Part shown: positions 28,627 to 37,362 of the stretch, piece after piece
How positions within the stretch are numbered: position 1 is the first letter of the stretch
How the letters are laid out: the number at the start of each line of letters is the position of its first letter
DNA from: Acetobacter nitrogenifigens DSM 23921 = NBRC 105050
GTDB taxonomy: Bacteria; Pseudomonadota; Alphaproteobacteria; Acetobacterales; Acetobacteraceae
Length of the DNA stretch: 64,000 nt
Direction of reading: 5' to 3'
Assembly (NCBI RefSeq): GCF_000429165.1
Contig: NZ_AUBI01000001.1
Coordinates: 186,001 to 250,000 of the forward strand
Translations under genes and position numbers: made by a program
The notes under the pieces: model-generated
What the model was told of the DNA's origin: nothing
The model's database searches: none
The model's input: the letters and a program-made list of their open reading frames with translations, nothing else

Positions 28627-28838
28627 CGTTTCTATCGAAAGCCTGCCCTCCCCTGGCCGCTTCGTGTCTGCACGGCGGTTACTCCTTGCCGCGCGCACGC
28701 TCGGAGTAGTTGCCCAGATTATTGGGCGCTCCTCACGATATGAGCTGCTTTTGAAGCGAGTGCGCTTAGAGAAACACCATAAAAACTTTAGATAATTCAT
28801 TAAAAAATAAAGCGTTTTAAGGAATTTTAATCGTCAGG

Positions 28839-29714
28839 CTACGGGAAACGCCGTCTGTCCAAAAGCGCCAAATTTTCGTGTATTGCCTTGATAAGAGCAT
28901 CGACCGCCGCTTTTCCCTCTGATCCTTTCTGCTTTTCCAAAATGAAAGGCAAAGCGGGGAGCGGAGGAAGTCCAGCCGCTTCGTGATCCAGCACTTCCAG
29001 TCCTTCAGGCACGAAACTACGCCCGAACACGGACAGACCCAATCCTGCGAGGACACCCGCGCGTAAACCAGTGATGCTAAGACTGGTATGGGCTATACGG
29101 AACGGAATCGCGCACTGTTCCAGCGTCTCCATCACCATGGCGCGGCTGATGCTCGGTTCGGGATGCAACGCAAGCGGCAACGGCCGCAGCGTTCCGATTT
29201 CAGGCTCCTCAGGCGCGGCGACCCAAACCAGCGGATCGTCCAGCAACGGCTCCGCGCCCTTCGCGGACTGGCGGGCCTTCGCCAGCACGATGTCGAACAC
29301 GCCTTCATGCAGTTTCTGGAGCAGGTTCACGCTCAGACCAATCTCGATCTGCAACGTCACATCAGGGTAAATTCTTCGAAAGCGCCTGAGAATATCAGGA
29401 AGACGCGATGTCGCGAAATCCTCTGCGACGCCCATATGCACGAAACCGCTCACGCCGGGCGCGCTGAACTCTCTTTCCGCATCCTGAATGGCTCCACAAA
29501 TGCGGCGCGCATGAACCAACAACCTCTCACCGTCCGGCAGCAGGGTGACCTTGTGGGTCGAACGCTGAAGCAGGCGCCGCCCGATCTGGTTTTCCAGCCG
29601 CTTGATCTGCTGGCTTACTGAAGACTGCGTGAGACCCAGGCGATCCGCCGCCTGCGTGAAACTTGCCTCTTCAACGACCGTCAGGAAACTCTCCAGAAGC
29701 GTAGTGTCGATCAT
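28839..29714 (-). CDS. mdcR: LysR-type regulator of the malonate decarboxylase locus
   Basis: A 291-residue LysR-family regulator. The N-terminal winged helix has 'LLESFLTVVEEASFTQAADR' then 'LTQSSVSQQIKRLENQIG' and 'RRLLQRSTHKVTLLPDGERL'. The effector-binding domain follows from about residue 90. It is transcribed away from mdcA with a 111-bp gap between start codons. The ATG at 29714 gives the standard HTH position; an upstream TTG at 29744 is less likely. The divergent position fits MdcR, the known regulator of mdc genes; malonate or a derivative is the expected effector by inference. Confidence 0.88.
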   Translation of the reverse strand: MIDTTLLESFLTVVEEASFTQAADRLGLTQSSVSQQIKRLENQIGRRLLQRSTHKVTLLPDGERLLVHARRICGAIQDAEREFSAPGVSGFVHMGVAEDFATSRLPDILRRFRRIYPDVTLQIEIGLSVNLLQKLHEGVFDIVLAKARQSAKGAEPLLDDPLVWVAAPEEPEIGTLRPLPLALHPEPSISRAMVMETLEQCAIPFRIAHTSLSITGLRAGVLAGLGLSVFGRSFVPEGLEVLDHEAAGLPPLPALPFILEKQKGSEGKAAVDALIKAIHENLALLDRRRFP

Positions 29715-29727
29715 GATAACAACATTA

Positions 29728-29774
29728 ATTATATCACTCACCAAGCTGTCAAAAATTTATTCTATCACTGACAA
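29728..29774. promoter_or_regulatory. Paired direct repeats in the mdcR-mdcA intergenic region
   Basis: ATTATATCACTCACCA (29728-29743) and ATTCTATCACTGACAA (29759-29774) match at 13 of 16 positions and start 31 bp apart, about three helical turns. The first also forms TGATA-N13-TATCA with 29714-29718. The spacing and location suit a LysR-type regulator binding upstream of mdcA. The site has not been compared with a known MdcR consensus. Confidence 0.5.
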
Positions 29775-29825
29775 CCCCATAAGCCTACTGTTGCTTCAAT
29801 CGCTCGCCTGACAGGATTGGGAGCA

Positions 29826-31469
29826 ATGCGGGACTGGACTAGACAAAAAACGGAACGCGCGACGCGGATGGACGCTGCGGCGCCATTCGCTGACGGCAAG
29901 GTTGTCGCGGCGGATAACGCTACGGATATGCTGCGGCGCGTCATAAAATCGGGCGACCGGGTATGCCTCGAAGGCGACAACCAGAAGCAGGCGGATTTCC
30001 TCGCCTCCTGTCTGGCGCAGGTCGATCCGGCCGACATTCACGATCTGCATATCGTGCAATCGGGCCTCGTGCTGCCGGAGCATCTTGACCTCTTTCGACT
30101 TGGGATCGCGAAAAAACTCGATTTTTCCTATTCGGGTCCGCAGTCGGGTGCCATCGCCCGAGCGCTGGATCAGGGCAAGATCGAACTGGGCGCCATCCAT
30201 ACCTATATCGAGTTGTTCGCCCGCTATTACGTTGATTTGACGCCTAATGTGGCGCTGATCGCAGGCGTGTGCGCCGACCGGGATGGCAACCTTTACACCG
30301 GCCCGAATACTGAAGACACGCCAACGATAGTCGAGGCCACCGCCTACAAGAGCGGCGTCGTCATCGCGCAGGTCAACAAGATCGTGGACAAGGTTCCCCG
30401 CGTCGATATTCCAGGCGACCAGATCGACTTTGTGGTCGAGGCTCCGCGACCTTTCTATGTAGAGCCCCTGTTCACCCGTGATCCCGGCGCTGTCACGGAT
30501 TCCCAGATCCTGATGGCCATGATCGCGCTGAAGGGGATTTATGCCGAGTACAGACCGAAGCGTCTGAACCACGGCATCGGTTTCGCCACGGCTGCCATCG
30601 AACTGCTTCTTCCGACATACGGAGAGAAGCTGGGCCTGCGCGGCGAGGTCGCGACGCACTGGGCGCTGAATCCGCACCCGACGCTCATCCCCGCCATCGA
30701 AAGCGGCTGGGTCGAGCAAATCCACTGTTTCGGCAGCGAAGTCGGCATGGACCGCTATATGTCGGCGCGGCCGGACGTCTATTTCACCGGCAAGGACGGA
30801 ACGCTACGTTCCAACCGTCTGATGTGCCAGAACGCCGGGCTCTACGCCTGCGACATGTTCATCGGCTCCACGCTGCAGATCGACCTTGCCGGTAATTCTT
30901 CGACTGTGACGCCGGATCGTATCGCGGGCTTCGGCGGCGCGCCGAACATGGGATCGGACGCACATGGTCGCAGGCACGTTTCCGATGCCTGGCTGAAGGC
31001 CGGACGCGAAGCTGCCGGCGGCGCCGGGCCGCTGGTGCGCGGGCGCAAACTTGTGGTGCAAATGGTCGAGACTTTTGGCGAAGGCATGAAGCCCGCGTTC
31101 GTCGAAGAACTGGACAGTCTGGCTCTGGCGCGCAAGCTGAACATGGAGCTGGCGCCGGTCATGATTTTCGGAGACGACGTCACGCATATTGTCACGGAAG
31201 AAGGGATCGCCAATCTTCTGCTATGTCGCAATGCCGACGACGTGGAGCAGGCCATTCGAGGCGTCGCCGGATACACCCCGGTCGGCATGGCGCGCGACAG
31301 GGCCAAGGTCGAGGCCTTGCGTCAACGTGGCGTGATCCGTCGCCCGGAAGATCTCGGCGTAGACCCGATGGAGGCGAACCGCAATCTTCTCGCCGCGCGT
31401 TCTATCCGTGACCTCGTGACCTGGTCGGACGGACTTTACAGCCCGCCGTCGAAATTTCGGAATTGGTGA
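29826..31469 (+). CDS. mdcA: Malonate decarboxylase alpha subunit (acetyl-ACP:malonate carrier transferase)
   Basis: A 547-residue protein of the MdcA family. It exchanges the acetyl group on the carrier protein MdcC for malonate. Recognisable segments are 'DRVCLEGDNQKQADFLASCL', 'VQSGLVLPEHLDLFR', 'YSGPQSGAIARAL', 'VDLTPNVALIAGVCADRDGN' and 'AGFGGAPNMGSDAHGRRH'. The ATG at 29826 has AGGA nine bases upstream; a TTG at 29817 is an alternative. First gene of mdcACDEGB. The mdcC ATG follows the mdcA stop by 5 bp. Confidence 0.95.
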   Translation: MRDWTRQKTERATRMDAAAPFADGKVVAADNATDMLRRVIKSGDRVCLEGDNQKQADFLASCLAQVDPADIHDLHIVQSGLVLPEHLDLFRLGIAKKLDFSYSGPQSGAIARALDQGKIELGAIHTYIELFARYYVDLTPNVALIAGVCADRDGNLYTGPNTEDTPTIVEATAYKSGVVIAQVNKIVDKVPRVDIPGDQIDFVVEAPRPFYVEPLFTRDPGAVTDSQILMAMIALKGIYAEYRPKRLNHGIGFATAAIELLLPTYGEKLGLRGEVATHWALNPHPTLIPAIESGWVEQIHCFGSEVGMDRYMSARPDVYFTGKDGTLRSNRLMCQNAGLYACDMFIGSTLQIDLAGNSSTVTPDRIAGFGGAPNMGSDAHGRRHVSDAWLKAGREAAGGAGPLVRGRKLVVQMVETFGEGMKPAFVEELDSLALARKLNMELAPVMIFGDDVTHIVTEEGIANLLLCRNADDVEQAIRGVAGYTPVGMARDRAKVEALRQRGVIRRPEDLGVDPMEANRNLLAARSIRDLVTWSDGLYSPPSKFRNW

Positions 31470-31474
31470 GCGGT

Positions 31475-31789
31475 ATGGAAACATTCACCATTCGCGCCCG
31501 GGCGCGGGCGCCGCTTCCCGGCACGGGCCGACAGGCGATTGTCGGCGTCGTGGCGTCGGGAAATCTTGAGATCCTGCTCGAACGCAGTGAAACCGACAAC
31601 GACGTCGTCGTGGATGTCGCTACATCGGCCCGAGGTTTTCGGGCCGTATGGGAAGCCGTGGTCGCGGACTTCGTCACGCGCTCATCTCCCGGAGGAGTGC
31701 GGTTCTCCATCCATGACAATGGCGCGCGGCCCGACACGGTCACCTTGCGTCTGCTTCAGGGCGTGAAACTTCTGGAGACCCAGCCATGA
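31475..31789 (+). CDS. mdcC: Malonate decarboxylase acyl carrier protein (delta subunit)
   Basis: A 104-residue carrier. It bears a 2'-(5''-phosphoribosyl)-3'-dephospho-CoA prosthetic group, expected on Ser28 in 'GVVASGNLEILLE', which corresponds to the family's Ser-Gly-Asp-Leu-Glu site (Asp is Asn here). Malonyl and acetyl groups are carried as thioesters on this arm. The ATG at 31475 is preferred over upstream codons in the mdcA end. It overlaps mdcD by 4 bp (ATGA). Confidence 0.93.
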   Translation: METFTIRARARAPLPGTGRQAIVGVVASGNLEILLERSETDNDVVVDVATSARGFRAVWEAVVADFVTRSSPGGVRFSIHDNGARPDTVTLRLLQGVKLLETQP

Positions 31790-32715
31790 TCCCGGAAGAA
31801 ATCGTCCGCAGCCCGAGTTGGTACGAGTCCAGCGCCCGCAACCGTATTACAGGTCTGCTCGACGCCGAGACATTTCGGGAAATTCTCGGCCCGGCCGAAC
31901 GGGTCATGAGCCCGCATCTTGAACTATTCGATCTGCCGCCAGCTTTCGACGACGGAGTCATCGTTGGCCGCGGGCAGCTCGATGGCAAACCTGTTGCGAT
32001 CATTGCACAGGAAGGCCAGTTCATGGGCGGGACGTTCGCGGAGGTCAGCGGCGCGAAGATCGTCGGGCTGCTGCGCGCCGTCACGGCATCGGCGGGAACG
32101 CCGGACGGCGTCAGCGCGGTCCTGCTGCTTCTCGATACAGGCGGAGTGCGTCTGCAGGAAGCGAACGCGGGCGAACTCGCGGTGTCGGAGACCGTTCGCG
32201 CGCTTCTCGGCGTTCGCGCCGCCGGTATCCCCGTCGTGGCTCTGGTCGGCGGACGCGCGGGCGCGTTCGGCGGCGGCGGCATTGTGACGGCCTGTTGCTC
32301 GCACGTCGTTATTTCCGAGCAGGGACGCATTTCCGTCACCGGGCCGGAAGTCATCGAAACCAACAAGGGAGCGGAGGAATTTGACTCACGCGACCGCGCT
32401 CTTGTCTGGCGCATCACCGGAGGCCGCAGCCGCGTGTTGCTGGGCGGAGCCGACAGCTATGTGAAGGGCGACGTCGCCAGCTTCCGCGCCGCCGCCGCCC
32501 GTTCACGCAACGCTGCGCCGCCGTTCACGCTTGAGACGATGGCGGCGGAACAGGATCGTCTGGAAAAGCGCCTTTCAAGTTACGGAGATTGTCGCGACAC
32601 CCCGGAAATCTGGGCGCGCGCCGGTCTTGCGGACCCGGCGTCGGTTCCTGACATCGACGACGACGCCTTCCTTGCGCTTCTTTCCGAACGGGAGATCAAA
32701 CATGACGCCCGTTGA
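31786..32715 (+). CDS. mdcD: Malonate decarboxylase beta subunit (biotin-independent)
   Basis: A 309-residue carboxyltransferase-fold subunit. It has 'SPSWYESSARNRITGLLDA', 'GQFMGGTFAEVSGAKIVGLL', 'LLLLDTGGVRLQEANAGELA', 'GGRAGAFGGGGIVTACCSH' and 'VTGPEVIETNKGAEEFD'. With MdcE it decarboxylates malonyl-MdcC to acetyl-MdcC. There is no biotin carrier or membrane decarboxylase gene nearby, so the soluble biotin-independent type is inferred. It overlaps mdcC and mdcE. Confidence 0.95.
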   Translation: MIPEEIVRSPSWYESSARNRITGLLDAETFREILGPAERVMSPHLELFDLPPAFDDGVIVGRGQLDGKPVAIIAQEGQFMGGTFAEVSGAKIVGLLRAVTASAGTPDGVSAVLLLLDTGGVRLQEANAGELAVSETVRALLGVRAAGIPVVALVGGRAGAFGGGGIVTACCSHVVISEQGRISVTGPEVIETNKGAEEFDSRDRALVWRITGGRSRVLLGGADSYVKGDVASFRAAAARSRNAAPPFTLETMAAEQDRLEKRLSSYGDCRDTPEIWARAGLADPASVPDIDDDAFLALLSEREIKHDAR

Positions 32716-33430
32716 GCTTCTCACACGGTTGTTTCCGTCCGGACACGAAGTCGTCGCCGGGCCGTTCAACACTCTCGCCGGTCGCGCTATCCTGACGGAC
32801 GGCGCCGCTGTCGAGATTGTCGGAGTCACGGACGGCGCGCCGCTCAGCCCTGAAATCGCCATTGAACTGGCAGGCAGTATTATCCGCATCGTTCAGGACG
32901 GCAAGAAAACGCCGATCGTGCTTCTGATCGACACGGCCAGCCAGCGCATGACGCGACGCGACGAGATGCTTGGCCTGAACGAGTACCTCGCTCACCTGGC
33001 GAAAGTCGTCACGCTGGCCGGACTGTCGGGACACCGGACTGTCGCCGTGCTCTATGGCGCGGCGGCGGCGGGCGCGTTTATCGCCACCGCGCTGGCTGCG
33101 CAAACGTTGATCACGATCGACGGCGCACACCCCAGCGTTATGGATCTTCCGTCGATTGCTCGAGTGACCAAGCTTCCTCTGGAAATTCTGGAAAAGAAGG
33201 CCGAAACCACGCCCATATTCGCGCCTGGCGTAACGCCTCTCGCCGCAACCGGAGCAGTCCTGGAAAACTGGACCGAAGCGGACAATTTTTCAGACCGCAT
33301 TGAAACAGTCCTGACGCTGGAAGCATCCTCCGACACGCGCGACACGCTCGGCGAGGAGCGCGGCGGCCGCAAGGTCGCCCACTCCGTCGCGTTGAGAGTT
33401 GCAGCGGAATTCGGGAAAGCAGCGCGCTGA
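32702..33430 (+). CDS. mdcE: Malonate decarboxylase gamma subunit
   Basis: A 242-residue crotonase-like partner of MdcD. It has 'GRAILTDGAAVEIVGVTDGA', 'PIVLLIDTASQRMTRRDEML', 'GLNEYLAHLAKVV' and 'YGAAAAGAFIATALAA', and 'DGAHPSVMDLPSIARVTKLP'. The ATG at 32702 lies within the last codons of mdcD (14-bp overlap) and an upstream open frame to 32531 is a shadow. MdcD and MdcE together form the decarboxylase active site in the known enzyme. Confidence 0.94.
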   Translation: MTPVELLTRLFPSGHEVVAGPFNTLAGRAILTDGAAVEIVGVTDGAPLSPEIAIELAGSIIRIVQDGKKTPIVLLIDTASQRMTRRDEMLGLNEYLAHLAKVVTLAGLSGHRTVAVLYGAAAAGAFIATALAAQTLITIDGAHPSVMDLPSIARVTKLPLEILEKKAETTPIFAPGVTPLAATGAVLENWTEADNFSDRIETVLTLEASSDTRDTLGEERGGRKVAHSVALRVAAEFGKAAR

Positions 33431-34120
33431 ATGGTGCTAATCCGGCGGCATGCGTTGGTCACCGTCTCGCCCTCAGCATGGCGTGAGGTCGCGGGAGACC
33501 ATCCACTTAAGGAGGTCCGCGACTGGGCTGCCCTGCGTCGGCCTCTGGTCTGTCGGTGCCCTGCTCCGGACGAGGAGGGCGCTGGTGTCGCCCTCGGGCT
33601 GCCGCTGCCGCCTTTACTCGGAAAACTCAGGTTGGCTTTTCTCTTGCCTGTGAACGCCCTTGCGCCGTTCGGCGGCTCCACGGCATTGTCTGCACTGGAC
33701 GTAAAACCAGATTCGTTCTGGCGCCCAGACGTTGCAAAGCTGCTCCAGCTTGCGGCCCGTTACAACATCGTTCCCGAGGCGACCGGCAGCCTGCTTTGGC
33801 AAAGCGTCACCGGTCTGGAGTATCTATCCGCTACGTCCGATCTGGATATCCTGTGGCGCGTCGATCCCGTGCGGCATGATACGACCTCCCTCCTTCGCGA
33901 TCTGGCCGCCCTGACCGGTGCATTGACGATGCGTCTTGATGGCGAAGTCATATTTCCGGACGATCGGGGCGTTCAGTGGCGGGAGTTGCACGATTCGGCG
34001 AAGCGCGGCGGCAGCGAGACAGTGCTTGCGAAATCACTGCGCCATGGCGTGGAGATCACCACGGTCGCGTCTCTCTTCACACGCGACGCGGCGCAATCGC
34101 GAGAAGTTATGGCGTCATGA
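33431..34120 (+). CDS. mdcG: Malonate decarboxylase holo-ACP synthase (phosphoribosyl-dephospho-CoA transferase)
   Basis: A 229-residue transferase that moves the prosthetic group from its triphosphate precursor to apo-MdcC. The nucleotidyltransferase-like motif 'SATSDLDILWRVDP' supplies the Asp pair. 'RDWAALRRPLVCR' and 'GVQWRELHDSAKRGGSETVLAK' fit the family. The ATG directly follows the mdcE stop codon. It overlaps mdcB by 4 bp in ATGA. Confidence 0.92.
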   Translation: MVLIRRHALVTVSPSAWREVAGDHPLKEVRDWAALRRPLVCRCPAPDEEGAGVALGLPLPPLLGKLRLAFLLPVNALAPFGGSTALSALDVKPDSFWRPDVAKLLQLAARYNIVPEATGSLLWQSVTGLEYLSATSDLDILWRVDPVRHDTTSLLRDLAALTGALTMRLDGEVIFPDDRGVQWRELHDSAKRGGSETVLAKSLRHGVEITTVASLFTRDAAQSREVMAS

Positions 34121-34980
34121 ATTTCCTGAGCGCTCCTCCACTTGCTCAGCCGGAACTCTCCGAAGCGAAAATCGTGGCCCAGTCTGCCCATGATTGCCTG
34201 ATCGATGAGGTAATGACCTGGCCCAAGCCGGGATTAGTCAGTCACGTCGATAGCGGTAGCCATCAGGACATGAGCGTATCGACGTTCATAAAAAGCGCCT
34301 CGGCAATAGAGCCATTTTTTGAATCTTTATACGGTGCGGGACATCGGAATGCCGCTCTTTCCGAACTGCGCCGCATAGGGCTTGCCGCCGAGCGCGCGAT
34401 GTTGGAGGCGACCAACGGCGTCAATACGCATCGCGGCGCAATCTGGGGACTGGGCCTGCTATGTGCAGCCGCAGGCTGGCGCGCCAGATACGACGCCACG
34501 ATGTCGTGCGGCGAAGTCGTGCGGACGGTGTGGGGCGACGCCATTCGGGCCACGCCGGTCGTGACGACCAGCAACGGTGGTCGCGTCTGCACTCAGTATG
34601 GTGTGGGCGGCGCCCGCCTTGAGGCGGCGAACGGATTTCCTGTCGTGCACAAAATCGGGCTCGCCACGCTGCGCAGCAGCCGTCGCGCTAACCCGACGCA
34701 TACGGAAGCGGCGCGCGTGCAATGCTGCATGGCGTTGATCGCCGCCGTAGACGACACAAACCTTCTTCATCGTGGCGGCGTCGAAGGGCTACGCCACGCA
34801 CAGGAGAGCGCACGCGCGTTTCTTTCCGACGGCGGCGTCAATGTTCCGGGGTGGAAAATTCGTGCTGCGGCTATGCATGCGGATTTTGTGGCCCGCAACC
34901 TGTCACCCGGCGGGGCCGCCGATGGGCTGGCGATGAGTCTCTTTGTCGAAAAAATCTACGCACTCAACGAGCGTTTTTAA
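34117..34980 (+). CDS. mdcB: Triphosphoribosyl-dephospho-CoA synthase
   Basis: A 287-residue CitG/MdcB-family enzyme that joins dephospho-CoA and ATP to give the prosthetic-group precursor. It has 'CLIDEVMTWPKPGLVSHVDS', 'GSHQDMSVSTFIKSASAI', 'TNGVNTHRGAIWGLGLLCAA' and 'AAMHADFVARNLSPGGAADG'. The start at 34117 overlaps the mdcG stop. In the classical Klebsiella order mdcB is second; here it follows mdcG, so gene order is rearranged while the set remains complete. Confidence 0.93.
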   Translation: MNFLSAPPLAQPELSEAKIVAQSAHDCLIDEVMTWPKPGLVSHVDSGSHQDMSVSTFIKSASAIEPFFESLYGAGHRNAALSELRRIGLAAERAMLEATNGVNTHRGAIWGLGLLCAAAGWRARYDATMSCGEVVRTVWGDAIRATPVVTTSNGGRVCTQYGVGGARLEAANGFPVVHKIGLATLRSSRRANPTHTEAARVQCCMALIAAVDDTNLLHRGGVEGLRHAQESARAFLSDGGVNVPGWKIRAAAMHADFVARNLSPGGAADGLAMSLFVEKIYALNERF

Positions 34981-35014
34981 ATAAATAAAAACTGTCACAA
35001 ACAGAGGTCAGAAA

Positions 35015-35974
35015 ATGATCCAGGTGCTTCTTACATCTCTCGTTCCAATATTCGCTATCATGGCGGCCGGTTATGTTGCTGGCAAACAAGGAAAAATCGA
35101 TAATCGCAATGTCGCCAGCATGAATGTGCTGACAATGGAGTTCGCGCTTCCTGCTGCGTTGTTCGCGACGACGGCCCGGGCTTCCCGCCAGGTTCTGGCC
35201 GAACAATGGCCGCTGCTCCTGACACTGCTCCTTGGAATGCTACTCATATTTGCGCTGGTGTGGTGTCTGGCGCGGTTCGTGTTCGGCGCATCGGCCGCGG
35301 TCTCCGCGGTTATGGCGCTCAGCGTATCGTTGCCGAACTATGCTGCCGCCGGAATACCGCTCGCCTCCGCCGTGTTCGGAATGACTGGAAAACTCTATAT
35401 TACAACTGCGATTGTCTCTGGCGCTATCGTCATGTCGCCATTGACCCTAGCGTTTCTTGAAGCCTCCAAAGCTCAGGGAGACATCAGCGGCGTGCGACTG
35501 CTCTTTCAGTCCATCGGCCGCTCGATGCTCAAGCCCCTCGTCGTGGCGCCGTTTCTTGGCGTAGCGGTCGCCCTTGTCGGCCTTGAACTTCCGGTTTTTA
35601 TAATCCGGTCGTTCGATCTTCTCGGACAGGCCACGGCTGGCGTCGCGCTGTTCGTCACCGGCCTGATCCTGAGCGCGCAGAAGGTCTCCTGGTCGCCGCG
35701 CATCATCGGATTGTCGGTTCTGTGCAACATCATACAGCCGCTGCTCGGCGTTTTGCTTGTCAGCATGATCCCCATGCCCGCAGAAATGGCGCACGCCGTT
35801 ATCCTGCTGCTCGCATTGCCTGCAGGATTCTTTGGTCTGCTTTTCGCCTTGCGTTATCAGGCCGACAGCCGGGACGCGGGCTCGATCATGGTGGTCAGCA
35901 CATTGCTCAGCCTGATCACCCTGACCGCAGCGCTATGGCTAACGGCAGCGCCACTGGCTCACGCCGCTTCTTGA
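35015..35974 (+). CDS. mdcF: Malonate transporter, auxin efflux carrier (AEC) family
   Basis: A 319-residue membrane protein with about ten hydrophobic segments. The N-terminus 'LTSLVPIFAIMAAGYVAGKQ' and 'MEFALPAALFATTARASRQ' are AEC-type. Paired segments 'SLPNYAAAGIPLASAVFG' and 'LLLALPAGFFGLLFALRYQ' lie in the central and C-terminal bundles. The same family is MdcF in Klebsiella, while other bacteria use MdcLM. It starts 34 bp after mdcB, so it may belong to the same transcript. Malonate import is inferred from family and context. Confidence 0.9.
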   Translation: MIQVLLTSLVPIFAIMAAGYVAGKQGKIDNRNVASMNVLTMEFALPAALFATTARASRQVLAEQWPLLLTLLLGMLLIFALVWCLARFVFGASAAVSAVMALSVSLPNYAAAGIPLASAVFGMTGKLYITTAIVSGAIVMSPLTLAFLEASKAQGDISGVRLLFQSIGRSMLKPLVVAPFLGVAVALVGLELPVFIIRSFDLLGQATAGVALFVTGLILSAQKVSWSPRIIGLSVLCNIIQPLLGVLLVSMIPMPAEMAHAVILLLALPAGFFGLLFALRYQADSRDAGSIMVVSTLLSLITLTAALWLTAAPLAHAAS

Positions 35975-36043
35975 CGGCGGCGGAGCATCCATGTCCGATC
36001 CGTCGCCGCCAACTTCGGCAGCACACCGGGAGGACGCCGGATC

Positions 36044-36970
36044 GTGACTATCGTCGCCATACTTTGTTCCGGGCAGGGAACGCAGCATCGAGAGATGTTT
36101 TCGCTTGTGGAAAGCGATCCCTGCGCGGAGCCCGTGTTTCAGGCCGCCAGGACACTTCTTGGCGCCGACCCCCGCGCCTTCGTTCGCACAGCCCCAATGG
36201 AGCAACTGTTCTCCAACCGAACAGGGCAGATTCTATGCTGCACGATGGCTTTGGCCGCACACGCGGCGCTCGGACCAATCGACGCTCGCATCGTCTGTGC
36301 AGGATATAGCGTAGGCGAACTCGCCGCCTGGGGCGTCTCCGGGTGTCTGAAACCTGAGCAGGTTCTCAAACTGGCCGCCACACGAGCGGATTTGATGGAC
36401 GCCGCCAGCCCCCCTGACGCAGGACTGGCGGGAATTGTCGGTCTTCAACCCGACCGGCTGGAACGCATTCTTACCGAGGCGGGACTTTTCATCGCCATAA
36501 AGAGCGCCGCCGAGAACGTAGTGATCGGCGGCCCTGTTTCTGAGTTGGACGACGCGCTGGCTCTGGCCATGCAACAAGGCGCGTCGGTAGCCCGGCGGCT
36601 ACGCGTCTCGGTCCCATCGCACACACCATTGCTGCGGAGCGCTGTCCAGCCTCTGAAGCAGGCCATAGTGGAATTGCAACCGAAAGCGCCACACACAGGC
36701 TTACGATTACTGAGCGGCCTCGACGGGGAGCCTATCTTGCGCCCGGCGGACGGTTGCGAACGGCTTGCCCGACAAGTGGCCGAGACAGTCAGGTGGGACG
36801 CCTGCCTGCAAGGATGCCGCGAGTCCGACGCGCAGGTGATTCTTGAACTCGGCCCCGGATCGGCTTTGACACGTATGGCGCGGGCCGCCCTGCCCGACAT
36901 TCCCGCGCGCAGCATTGATGACTTTCATGGCATGGAAGGCGTGCGCCAGTGGCTGCTCCGGGCGCCTTAA
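36044..36970 (+). CDS. mdcH: Malonyl-CoA:ACP transacylase of malonate decarboxylase
   Basis: A 308-residue FabD-fold protein starting at a GTG that has GGGAGGA ten bases upstream. It has 'VAILCSGQGTQHREMF', the nucleophile Ser in 'VCAGYSVGELAAWGVSG' (Tyr replaces the usual His before Ser) and 'RVSVPSHTPLL' with the catalytic His. It loads malonate from malonyl-CoA onto MdcC to prime the enzyme. A 69-bp gap separates it from mdcF. A distinct FabD for fatty acid synthesis would normally be elsewhere in the genome. Confidence 0.93.
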   Translation: MTIVAILCSGQGTQHREMFSLVESDPCAEPVFQAARTLLGADPRAFVRTAPMEQLFSNRTGQILCCTMALAAHAALGPIDARIVCAGYSVGELAAWGVSGCLKPEQVLKLAATRADLMDAASPPDAGLAGIVGLQPDRLERILTEAGLFIAIKSAAENVVIGGPVSELDDALALAMQQGASVARRLRVSVPSHTPLLRSAVQPLKQAIVELQPKAPHTGLRLLSGLDGEPILRPADGCERLARQVAETVRWDACLQGCRESDAQVILELGPGSALTRMARAALPDIPARSIDDFHGMEGVRQWLLRAP

Positions 36971-37362
36971 GAACCAGACGTTGGACAGTGGGCGCCTTTT
37001 AAACGCCTGCCGCAGCGGAGCCTTGCGTCGTCAATCCGCAACCACGCCGCGAACAACAGCTTCCTCATTGATCTAGATCATTTTAGCCCGTCAGCGAACG
37101 CGGCAGAGTGATGGCGGGCGGCGCTGTTATCTGGGCGAACAGTTTGCGCCGCCCGCCACCCGGATTTTTCTGGGCCAATCAGACCTATGGTCCGCATCAC
37201 GACGTCGGTGTGGCACATCGAGGCTGGCGCCTGAGTCGTCGAGACGCTTTTGCGTGTTCCGTGAAAAAGTCTCATCCGCAATTTCGATCGGCCGACGATT
37301 TTTCACGATGATTACCGACATATTGTCGGGCTCGAAACCCACGGACCGAATAGTCTCGCCAT
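36971..37362. other. Gene-poor stretch with an FNR/FixK-like site
   Basis: The space after mdcH holds no convincing gene. Short frames exist on both strands without a ribosome site or recognisable family. The one clear element is the palindrome at 37068-37081. The area may hold eroded sequence. Confidence 0.5.
37068..37081. promoter_or_regulatory. FNR/FixK-type box (TTGATCTAGATCAT)
   Basis: TTGAT-CTAG-ATCAT matches the FNR/FixK consensus TTGAT-N4-ATCAA at 9 of 10 fixed positions; the inner TGATCTAGATCA is a perfect 12-bp palindrome. No clear gene begins within 280 bp downstream on the plus strand or on the minus strand. It may be the remnant of a lost anaerobic or low-oxygen gene. Confidence 0.5.
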
